Shown here: piece after piece, positions 4,801-10,429 of the stretch
Layout of the letters: every line of letters begins with the position of its first letter
Position numbering within the stretch: the first letter of the stretch is position 1
Assembly (NCBI GenBank): GCA_015490315.1
Contig: WFYB01000220.1
Span: forward strand, 1-10,429
DNA from: Sulfurovum sp.
Lineage (GTDB): Bacteria > Campylobacterota > Campylobacteria > Campylobacterales > Sulfurovaceae
Length of the DNA: 10,429 nt
Reading direction: 5' to 3'
Made by a program: the position numbers and the translations under genes
Notes under the pieces: model-generated
Told to the model about the DNA's origin: nothing
The model's input: only the letters and a program-made list of their open reading frames with translations
Databases searched by the model: none

Positions 4801-6750
4801 TTAGGCTATCTCATAGAGTTTGGTGAGACTCTTGACATCTGCTTTTCTACCGAGCCACTCTTGATAGAGCTCGCTCATCTCTTTGGCACCGCCGTTTGCA
4901 AGGATATGCTTTTTGTATCCCTCAGCTTTGCTTTTGTCAAAGCCCTCTTGCTCATCCAGACACTCAAAGAATGCATCCGCACTGAGTACCTCCGCCCATT
5001 TGTAGCTGTAGTAGCCCGCTGCGTAGCCGCCTGCAAAGATGTGGGAGAATCCATGCTGGAATTTGTTGTAGCTTGGCGGCTTGAGCAGAGAGGTCTTTTC
5101 TCGGATGGTATCCAGCAGTTGCTGTACCTCCTCACCCTGATAGAGCTTTTGGTGAAGCCGGAAATCAAAGAGAGAGAACTCGACTTGACGCAGGATACCA
5201 AGAGCCGCATGGAAGTTCTTGGTCTCTTTGATCTTTTCTATCAGTGTATCGGGGATAGGCTCGCCGCTCTCGTAGTGAAAGCCGAAACGTTTGATGATCG
5301 CTTTTTCGTAGGCGAAGTTCTCCAGAAACTGAGAAGGGAACTCCACCACATCCCATGCCACACCGTTGATCCCCGATACTGAGCGCTCATGGCATTTGCC
5401 AAAGAGGTGGTGGATCGCATGACCCATCTCATGGAAGAGGGTCACCACATCGTCATGACGCAGCAGAGAGGGAGTCTGCTCTGTAGCGGGAGAGAAGTTG
5501 CACACGACAAATGCGGAGGCAAGATGTTCCTTGCCGGCAGTGTCAACAAAGTGTGTCTCCCAGTCATTCATCCACGCCCCGCCCCGTTTGCTCTCTCTCG
5601 CTTCAAGATCAAAGTAGATACGTCCGCTGAGTTTATCCTCCTCATAGATATTATAGGGTTTGACACAGCTGTGCCATGTAGGGACATCTGCCTCTTTGAA
5701 GGAGACACCGAAGAGCTCCGAGACCACTTCGAGCATCCCACCCAGTACCCTTTGCTGCTCAAAGTAGGGCTTGGTCATCGTATCATCAAAATCAAATTTT
5801 GCCTTTTTGAGCTTCTCAGCATAGTAGGCGACATCATGGGTTTGAAGATCCTCTATTCCGTCTGTCTCTTGGGCAAAGGTTTTGAGCTCTTCAAGCTCCT
5901 CTTTTGCCTGTGGCAGGGCAGCATCGGCAAGAGCATCGAGAAACGAGAGTACTTCATCTTCCGAAGAGGCATCTCTTGTCTGCAAAGCATACTGGGCATA
6001 GTTTTCAAAGCCCAGAAGCTTCGCTTTCTCCTGCTTGAGTGCGAGGATACGGTCGATCACTTCAGCATTCTGCGGAGCGCGTGTGCTGTAGGCCTTGGAG
6101 AGTTCCTGACGGTATGAGCGGTTGGGACCGTAGGTCATATAGGCAAGATAGCTCGGTATCTGCAGGGTAAAACGGTAGAGGGTTTTGCCGTCTCTTTCTA
6201 TCTTGGCAGCTTCGATATCGGATGCGGGCATGCCTGCTACATCTTTCTCATCCTCGATGATCAACTCATAGGCATTGGTGGCATCGAGCAGGTTTTGGGA
6301 GAAGCAGTTGGAGAGATTGGAGAGTTCGAGGGAGATCTCTTCAAGCCTTTTTTTCTCAGCTTCGGGCAGCTTGACACCGGAGAGTACAAAGTCTCTTACA
6401 TCATTTTCTACTACTTTTTGTGCCTGAGGATCGTCTGTTTTGATCTGCTCTATCTTCTCAAAAAGGGCAGTATTCTGCGCCATCTCCGAGCTAAATTTCG
6501 AGAGTAGAGGCAGAGACGCTTCATAGGCTTTTTGTGTCTCTTCGGAGTTCATCACGGCATTAAGGTGTGAAAGCGGAGTAAAGAAGAGCCCAAGCTCTTC
6601 ATCGAGATCCTGAAGCGGTTTGAGTACTTTTTCGTAGCTTGCCTCTTCACTCTGGGTGATCTTTTTGATCTTTACACGCTGTTTGTCGAGCAGCGCTTCA
6701 AGTCTGTGTGGAAATTGTTTTAAATTGTCTATCTGGAATGTCTGAAACAT
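4801..6750 (-). CDS. M3-family zinc oligopeptidase, oligopeptidase A (PrlC/OpdA)-like
   Basis: M3 metallopeptidases degrade short peptides in the cytoplasm, including signal-peptide remnants and proteasome-like products. The 649-residue protein carries the zinc site H440-E441-M-G-H444 with the third ligand E470 in DVVEFPSQ, 30 residues after the first histidine as in E. coli oligopeptidase A. Near the C-terminus, FSHIFAGGYAAGYYSYKW has H570, Y576, Y580 and Y583 in the places of the substrate-binding His and Tyr residues known from thimet oligopeptidase. The N-terminal half is helical, as usual for the family. It is slightly shorter than E. coli OpdA (680). There is no signal peptide. The ATG at 6750 has only a weak ribosome-binding site (GGAT). 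It is divergent from rplI and is followed 11 bases later by a membrane-protein gene. Confidence 0.93.
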   Translation of the reverse strand: MFQTFQIDNLKQFPHRLEALLDKQRVKIKKITQSEEASYEKVLKPLQDLDEELGLFFTPLSHLNAVMNSEETQKAYEASLPLLSKFSSEMAQNTALFEKIEQIKTDDPQAQKVVENDVRDFVLSGVKLPEAEKKRLEEISLELSNLSNCFSQNLLDATNAYELIIEDEKDVAGMPASDIEAAKIERDGKTLYRFTLQIPSYLAYMTYGPNRSYRQELSKAYSTRAPQNAEVIDRILALKQEKAKLLGFENYAQYALQTRDASSEDEVLSFLDALADAALPQAKEELEELKTFAQETDGIEDLQTHDVAYYAEKLKKAKFDFDDTMTKPYFEQQRVLGGMLEVVSELFGVSFKEADVPTWHSCVKPYNIYEEDKLSGRIYFDLEARESKRGGAWMNDWETHFVDTAGKEHLASAFVVCNFSPATEQTPSLLRHDDVVTLFHEMGHAIHHLFGKCHERSVSGINGVAWDVVEFPSQFLENFAYEKAIIKRFGFHYESGEPIPDTLIEKIKETKNFHAALGILRQVEFSLFDFRLHQKLYQGEEVQQLLDTIREKTSLLKPPSYNKFQHGFSHIFAGGYAAGYYSYKWAEVLSADAFFECLDEQEGFDKSKAEGYKKHILANGGAKEMSELYQEWLGRKADVKSLTKLYEIA

Positions 6751-6781
6751 CGTCTATGATCCGTTCTATGGTTTTTTTGTG

Positions 6782-6787
6782 ATTGTA
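6782..6787 (-). promoter_or_regulatory. Possible -10 box of the M3 peptidase operon
   Basis: On the minus strand this is TACAAT, with a weak -35-like TTTGTT 16 bp upstream (6804-6809). It would give a leader of about 25 bases. The box lies next to ATCATAG (6787-6793), which is complementary to CTATGAT at 6754-6760. The 112-bp gap between this gene and rplI must contain both divergent promoters. Confidence 0.35.
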
Positions 6788-6814
6788 TCATAGTCCTACT
6801 ATTAACAAAGTTTA

Positions 6815-6827
6815 GCTAAAATATAAT
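6815..6827 (+). promoter_or_regulatory. -10 region of the rplI-hslV-hslU-era operon
   Basis: GCTAAAAT (6815-6822) overlaps a perfect TATAAT (6822-6827), so either hexamer could serve. A start near 6833 would leave about 30 bases before rplI, which has AAGGA nine bases ahead of its ATG. No clear -35 box is seen. This is the best promoter candidate before the operon. Confidence 0.55.
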
Positions 6828-6862
6828 ACAGAATAATCAACGAATGACAAGGAACAGAGAGA

Positions 6863-7309
6863 ATGAAAGTATTATTGGTCAAAGATGTCAAAAACCTCGG
6901 TAAGGCCGGAGAGATCAAAGAGGTGAAGGATGGGTATGGACAGAACTTCCTTATCAATAAAGGTTTGGCAAAACTGGCGACACCGGAAGTGGTAGAAGCA
7001 TGGAAAGCGGAGCAGGCAAGAAAAGAGCAGGAGCTCAAAGAGGAGCTCGCCAGACTGGAAAATGAGAAGAAAACACTTGAAGCCAACACGATCAAGATCG
7101 AGAAACAGATCGCGCCGGTAGGCATCAAAGGTTCAGTAGGGAACGGAGATATCTCTGATGCGATCAAAGCACAACTGAATATTGAGCTTGATAAGAAGCA
7201 TATCAATCTCAAAAAGCCGATCAAAACCACAGGTATCCATGAGGTTGATGCAAAACTGGGACACGGTATCCATGCTACACTGAAGGTAGATGTGGTGGGT
7301 GTAGAGTAA
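6863..7309 (+). CDS. rplI: 50S ribosomal protein L9
   Basis: L9 binds domain V of 23S rRNA near the L1 stalk and projects from the ribosome, helping to maintain reading frame. The 148-residue protein has the normal family length. The N-terminal rRNA-binding domain (MKVLLVKDVKNLGKAGEIKEV, then KDGYGQNFLINKGLA) is followed by the long charged connecting helix (about 42-75, rich in E, K and A) and the C-terminal domain with GSVGNGDISDAI and KPIKTTGIHEV. It is the first gene of a plus-strand operon. Its TAA stop overlaps the hslV ATG by one base (TAATG), consistent with translational coupling. Placing rplI directly ahead of hslV is typical of Campylobacterota. Confidence 0.97.
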   Translation: MKVLLVKDVKNLGKAGEIKEVKDGYGQNFLINKGLAKLATPEVVEAWKAEQARKEQELKEELARLENEKKTLEANTIKIEKQIAPVGIKGSVGNGDISDAIKAQLNIELDKKHINLKKPIKTTGIHEVDAKLGHGIHATLKVDVVGVE

Positions 7310-7839
7310 TGTTTCACGCGACAACGATACTGGGATACAAAGGTGACGGCAAAGCGGTCATCGGCGGCGACGGACAGGTCACCTTCGGTGATGCCGTTCT
7401 CAAGGGTAACGCAACCAAGATCAGAACGCTTTATGAGGGAAAAGTATTGGCAGGCTTCGCCGGGAGTACGGCGGATGCGTTTAACCTTTTTGATATGTTC
7501 GAAGGGTTTCTCAATGAGAAAAAGGGTGATCTCTTCAAGTCGGTGATCGCTTTCTCCAAAGCATGGCGCAAAGACAAACATCTGCGTCAGCTTGAGGCGA
7601 TGATGATCGTACTCAACCGTGACCATATCTTTATCCTCTCGGGAACGGGGGATGTGGTCGAGCCTCAGGACGGAAAGATCGCAGCGATCGGAAGCGGAGG
7701 CAACTATGCACTCTCTGCCGCACGGGCGTTGGACAAGCATGCTGATCTTGATCCGCGTAAACTGGTCGAAGAGTCTTTGCAGATCGCGGGAGAGTTATGT
7801 ATCTATACCAATACGAATATCAAGATATTGGAACTCTAA
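7309..7839 (+). CDS. hslV: ATP-dependent protease peptidase subunit HslV (ClpQ)
   Basis: HslV is the proteasome-like peptidase that forms a double hexamer and degrades proteins unfolded by HslU. The 176-residue protein begins MFHATTILGYKG. By alignment with E. coli, where Thr1 follows the initiator Met, the catalytic threonine here is T5, so a four-residue leader must be removed; this is the form I recall for Campylobacter and Helicobacter. D21 (GGDGQ) and K37 (NATKIR) correspond to E. coli D17 and K33. GFAGSTADAFNLFD (49-62) and IGSGGNYALSAARAL (127-141) are strongly conserved. Translation probably depends on coupling to rplI, since the ATG overlaps its stop and no good Shine-Dalgarno sequence precedes it. 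The partner gene hslU follows after an unusual 144-bp spacer. Confidence 0.96.
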   Translation: MFHATTILGYKGDGKAVIGGDGQVTFGDAVLKGNATKIRTLYEGKVLAGFAGSTADAFNLFDMFEGFLNEKKGDLFKSVIAFSKAWRKDKHLRQLEAMMIVLNRDHIFILSGTGDVVEPQDGKIAAIGSGGNYALSAARALDKHADLDPRKLVEESLQIAGELCIYTNTNIKILEL

Positions 7840-7846
7840 AGTTTTC

Positions 7847-7956
7847 TTTTGCTACTTTTTTAGAAAAAGTAGCGCAAAAATCGTTCTTTCGCAATTGTGC
7901 GGACGGTAACTTCGGTGCCTTACTTCGCAAATATGGGCACCTGCGTACCTGCACAA
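7847..7956. repeat. Two adjacent palindromes filling the hslV-hslU gap
   Basis: The first hairpin has a perfect 10-bp stem GCTACTTTTT (7851-7860) with AAAAAGTAGC (7864-7873) and a TAG loop; the flanking TTTTGC (7847-7852) and GCAAAA (7874-7879) also match. The second is imperfect: TTGTGC (7895-7900) with GCACAA (7951-7956) outside, and GGTGCC (7914-7919) with GGCACC (7936-7941) inside. A frame reading through it exists (from 7897 in the hslU frame), but its peptide does not resemble HslU. No T-run follows, so I do not call a terminator. It looks like inserted repetitive sequence in an operon spacer. Confidence 0.65.
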
Positions 7957-7983
7957 CCAATGCTCAAGAACCAAATATATTTA

Positions 7984-9333
7984 ATGGAAGTAAAGGATAG
8001 CAGTTTGGATAATTTGACACCAAAAGAGATTGTTGCACATCTTGACAGGTATGTGATCGGGCAGCAGGATGCCAAGAAAACGATCGCTGTTGCTTTGCGT
8101 AACCGTTATAGACGTATGCAGCTTAGTCCGCAGATGCAGCAGGATGTCACGCCAAAGAACATTCTGATGATCGGAAGTACCGGGGTAGGGAAAACAGAGA
8201 TCGCCAGACGGCTGGCGAAGATGATGAGACTGCCGTTTATCAAGGTCGAAGCGAGCAAGTACACGGAAGTGGGCTTTGTCGGACGGGATGTTGAGTCGAT
8301 GATCCGTGATCTTGCAAGTACGGCGATGGGTATCGTACGTGAAGAGCTCAATGAGCAAAATAGAGAGAAGATCGAAAACTATATAGAGAATATAATCATC
8401 GAAAAGCTGCTGCCTCCGCTGCCTGCAGGGGCGAGTGAGCAGAAGCAGGCAGAGTATGAAGCATCATTTGCGCGTATGCAGGAGAAGTATGCCAAGGGTG
8501 AGCTCGATCATCTTAAAGTCAAAGTGACGATGCCAAACAAGCCTGACCTTCCCGAAGAGGGACTGCCGCCGCAGATGATACAGGTACAGGAGTCGATCAT
8601 CAAAGTCCTTGGCGGTATGGGCAAGAAAGGACCTGAAAAAGAGGTGACTGTCAAAGAGGCAAAGAAGATACTCGCACAGGAGGCAAGTGAGAAGCTGCTC
8701 GATGAGGAGCAGCTCAAAGAGCTGGCGAGAGAAAAAGTAGAGAAGGGCGGTATTGTATTTCTCGATGAGGTGGACAAGATCGCAGTCAGTGCAAGCGGAC
8801 AGAGCAGACAGGATCCGAGCAAAGAGGGTGTGCAGAGAGATCTCCTGCCGATCGTAGAGGGCTCGACCGTCCATACAAAGATCGGTCCGGTCAATACAGA
8901 TCATATCCTCTTTATCGCTGCGGGTGCATTTCATCTAAGCAAGCCGAGCGACCTGATCCCTGAACTGCAGGGGCGTTTCCCGCTGCGGGTAGAGCTCGAG
9001 AGTCTCAATGAGGAGACACTCTATCGTATCCTTACTGAGCCGCAGAATTCGCTGATCAAGCAGTATCAGGCACTGCTTGCGGTAGAGAATGTGACACTTG
9101 CGTTTGAAGAGGAGGCACTCAGAACGATCGCACACTATGCGTTACTTGCCAATGAGAAAACCGAAGATATAGGTGCGAGACGTCTCCATACCGTGATGGA
9201 GAAGATCCTTGAAGAGATCAGCTTCGATGCAGATGAGCATCAAGGAGAGACGATCACTATCGGCAAAGCCTTGGTAGAAGAGAAGATCGGGAAGGTGGTA
9301 GAAGATGAAGATGCCACACGTTATATATTATAA
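7984..9333 (+). CDS. hslU: ATP-dependent protease ATPase subunit HslU (ClpY)
   Basis: HslU is the AAA+ unfoldase that recognises substrates and feeds them into HslV. The 449-residue product (from this ATG) has LTPKEIVAHLDRYVIGQ (11-27), Walker A GSTGVGKT (64-71), the pore loop GFVGRD (97-102; E. coli has GYVG), a variable I domain from about 110 to 240, Walker B VFLDEVDK (D261, E262), DRQDPSKEGVQRDLLPIVEG-type sensor region, FIAAGAFHLSKPSDLIPELQGRFPLRVEL with the arginine finger, and the C-terminal RYIL that docks into HslV. The frame is open further upstream to an ATG at 7897, but that stretch is palindrome-derived. The chosen ATG lacks a Shine-Dalgarno sequence; a TTG at 8005 is better placed and may be the real start. 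era follows after 11 bases. Confidence 0.93.
   Translation: MEVKDSSLDNLTPKEIVAHLDRYVIGQQDAKKTIAVALRNRYRRMQLSPQMQQDVTPKNILMIGSTGVGKTEIARRLAKMMRLPFIKVEASKYTEVGFVGRDVESMIRDLASTAMGIVREELNEQNREKIENYIENIIIEKLLPPLPAGASEQKQAEYEASFARMQEKYAKGELDHLKVKVTMPNKPDLPEEGLPPQMIQVQESIIKVLGGMGKKGPEKEVTVKEAKKILAQEASEKLLDEEQLKELAREKVEKGGIVFLDEVDKIAVSASGQSRQDPSKEGVQRDLLPIVEGSTVHTKIGPVNTDHILFIAAGAFHLSKPSDLIPELQGRFPLRVELESLNEETLYRILTEPQNSLIKQYQALLAVENVTLAFEEEALRTIAHYALLANEKTEDIGARRLHTVMEKILEEISFDADEHQGETITIGKALVEEKIGKVVEDEDATRYIL
7992..8007 (+). promoter_or_regulatory. Ribosome-binding site and possible TTG start of hslU
   Basis: AAAGGA (7992-7997) lies seven bases before an in-frame TTG (8005-8007). Starting there gives M-DNLTPKEIV, very close to the MNLTPKEIV start I recall for Campylobacter jejuni HslU. 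The ATG at 7984 has no comparable site upstream. Confidence 0.5.
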
Positions 9334-9344
9334 GAAAGAGAATC

Positions 9345-10256
9345 ATGCACGAGAGAGAAATACCAAAAGAGAAAAAGACTAAATCAGGGTTTGTAGCCGT
9401 TGTAGGACGTCCCAACGCAGGTAAAAGTACGCTGCTCAATCACATCATCGGAGAGAAGCTTGCGATGGTTTCCAAGAAAGCGCAGGCGACGCGTAAACGG
9501 ATGAATATCATAGCGATGCACGGAGATGACCAGATCATTTTTGTCGACACACCGGGCATTCACGAAAAAGAGCGTCTGCTCAACCAGTTTATGCTCGATG
9601 AGGCACTCAAAGCGATGGGAGACAGTGATCTGATCGTTTTCCTTGCACCGGTGACTGATAAGCTTGATGAGTATGAGAAGTTTTTGTCACTGAGTGAAGC
9701 CAAGGGGACGAAACATATCGTAGTACTGACCAAGATCGATCATGCCAAGCAGGGGGATATCCTCAAAAAGCTCGGCGAGTATCAAAAGTATCAGGATAAA
9801 TTTGAGGCGATCATACCGCTCTCTGTCAAAAAAGGGGTAGGGGTCAAGGAGCTTCTTGATGAGATCGTCAAACATCTGCCGGACTCTCCCTACCTTTTCG
9901 ATACAGAGATCCTGACCACAGACAATATACGTGATATCTATAAAGAGCTGATCCGAGAATCAATTTTTGAAAACCTTAGTGATGAGATTCCATACGAAAG
10001 CGATGTGATCATCGAGAAGATCTATGAAGAGGATGGGATCGACAAAGTCTATGCGACCATAGTTGTAGAAAAAGAGACACAAAAACGCATGATCATTGGA
10101 CAAAAAGGTGAAACGATCAAGCGGGTAGGGCGCTATGCACGCGAACTGATGGAGCTCTTTTCGGGCAAAAAGATATTTCTGGATCTGCATGTATCGGTCA
10201 AGAAGGGCTGGAGCAAGAACAAACAATCACTTGAAGAGCTGGGGTATATCGTATAA
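9345..10256 (+). CDS. era: GTPase Era
   Basis: Era is an essential GTPase that binds the 3' end of 16S rRNA and helps assemble the 30S subunit. The 303-residue protein has G1 GRPNAGKS (21-28), a G2 region with T49 (AQATRKR), G3 DTPG (68-71), G4 TKID (129-132) and a G5-like SVKKG (160-164). The C-terminal KH domain follows, with the GQKG loop (252-255) and the family ending FLDLHVSVKKGWSKNKQSLEELGY. The length matches the family. The ATG lies 11 bases after the hslU stop, with a purine-rich AAGAAAGAGA as ribosome-binding site. hslU-era adjacency is also found in Helicobacter and Campylobacter. No convincing intrinsic terminator follows; a 5-bp stem near 10274 has no T-run. Confidence 0.97.
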   Translation: MHEREIPKEKKTKSGFVAVVGRPNAGKSTLLNHIIGEKLAMVSKKAQATRKRMNIIAMHGDDQIIFVDTPGIHEKERLLNQFMLDEALKAMGDSDLIVFLAPVTDKLDEYEKFLSLSEAKGTKHIVVLTKIDHAKQGDILKKLGEYQKYQDKFEAIIPLSVKKGVGVKELLDEIVKHLPDSPYLFDTEILTTDNIRDIYKELIRESIFENLSDEIPYESDVIIEKIYEEDGIDKVYATIVVEKETQKRMIIGQKGETIKRVGRYARELMELFSGKKIFLDLHVSVKKGWSKNKQSLEELGYIV

Positions 10257-10326
10257 AAAGCGGTTAAGTGCTCAAGCTTCCTTGAATATAGTTAGCTATT
10301 AAAAAAAATTATCTTTTAAAGAAATA

Positions 10327-10338
10327 TACAAATTTGTA
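10327..10338. promoter_or_regulatory. Perfect 12-bp palindrome upstream of a promoter, possible operator
   Basis: TACAAATTTGTA is a perfect dyad, 24 bases upstream of the TATAAT at 10363. That would centre it near -43 to -45 relative to the likely start, a typical position for an activator. In such A/T-rich DNA a chance palindrome is also plausible. Confidence 0.3.
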
Positions 10339-10362
10339 AGATAGTTTTAATATTATAACATA

Positions 10363-10368
10363 TATAAT
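10363..10368 (+). promoter_or_regulatory. -10 box of the gene starting at 10394
   Basis: This is a perfect TATAAT in a very A/T-rich stretch (10300-10370). A start near 10375 would leave about 18 bases of leader containing AAGGAAG. No -35 box is clear. Confidence 0.55.
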
Positions 10369-10393
10369 TGGTTAACAAACAAGGAAGTTTAGG

Positions 10394-10429
10394 ATGTTTT
10401 CGAAAAAAAATTCATCGGCAAAATCAAAG
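10394..10429 (+). CDS. Start of an unidentified gene (partial)
   Basis: The first twelve codons, MFSKKNSSAKSK, are visible and run off the window. AAGGA at 10381-10385 lies eight bases before the ATG, and a TATAAT box is 25 bases further upstream, so a real gene start is likely. The basic, serine-rich N-terminus could be the cytoplasmic side of a membrane-anchored protein, but the sequence is too short to assign. In Helicobacter pylori era is followed by the peptidoglycan carboxypeptidase gene HP0518, but nothing here shows that this is its homologue. Confidence 0.65.
   Translation, partial: MFSKKNSSAKSK

Noticed and set aside
4771..6117. Long plus-strand open frames (203 and 242 codons) opposite the M3 peptidase
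   Set aside because: They are shadows of the peptidase gene, whose HExxH site and family motifs fix the real strand; no family features are seen in the antisense products.
6754..6793. CTATGAT...ATCATAG inverted repeat between the M3 peptidase gene and rplI as an operator
   Set aside because: The arms are only seven bases and 26 bases apart in A/T-rich DNA, which is readily expected by chance.
6802..7740. 312-codon minus-strand open frame opposite rplI and hslV
   Set aside because: It overlaps two unmistakable genes in antisense and has a low-complexity Ser/Phe/Leu composition typical of a shadow.
7797..8000. Short plus-strand open frames across the hslV-hslU spacer
   Set aside because: They read through the palindromes, have no good start signal and no recognisable similarity; they are best explained by the repeat itself.

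Overview
The window looks like a chromosomal housekeeping segment from a Campylobacterota (Epsilonproteobacteria) bacterium, most likely a Sulfurovum-like sulfur oxidiser. The reasons are the gene order rplI-hslV-hslU-era, which I know from Campylobacter and Helicobacter, the Campylobacterota-type wording of PdxA, PdxJ, HslV and HslU, the A/T-rich -10 boxes without clear -35 boxes, and a moderate G+C content, higher than in Campylobacter. This assignment is from recall of family sequences; no search was run.

Layout. (1) 1-312, plus strand: the last 25 codons of a gene that looks like a TPR protein, then a 75-residue cysteine-rich protein of unknown function. (2) 422-2301, minus strand: pdxJ followed by pdxA, the two enzymes that act in sequence in DXP-dependent pyridoxal phosphate synthesis. 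The gap between them holds eleven perfect copies of a 7-bp repeat. (3) 2480-4225, plus strand: a small thioredoxin-fold protein and argG (argininosuccinate synthase). (4) 4268-6750, minus strand: an M3-family oligopeptidase followed by a five-helix membrane protein of unknown function. (5) 6863-10256, plus strand: rplI, hslV, hslU and era, that is ribosomal protein L9, the peptidase and the ATPase of the HslUV protease, and the Era GTPase of 30S maturation. (6) 10257-10429: an A/T-rich promoter region and the first 12 codons of another plus-strand gene.

The genes are ordinary core metabolism and translation/proteostasis genes; I see no defence system, phage, transposase, CRISPR array, tRNA or rRNA. 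The unusual material is between and inside the genes. The heptamer array supplies the pdxJ stop codon, and a related degenerate heptamer run lies in frame inside the pdxA coding sequence. Several large palindromic elements sit in intergenic gaps (2370-2453, 4226-4272, 7847-7956). Two of them share a core sequence, which suggests a dispersed repeat family, and one separates hslV from hslU and obscures the true hslU start. ArgG also appears to carry about 40 extra C-terminal residues.
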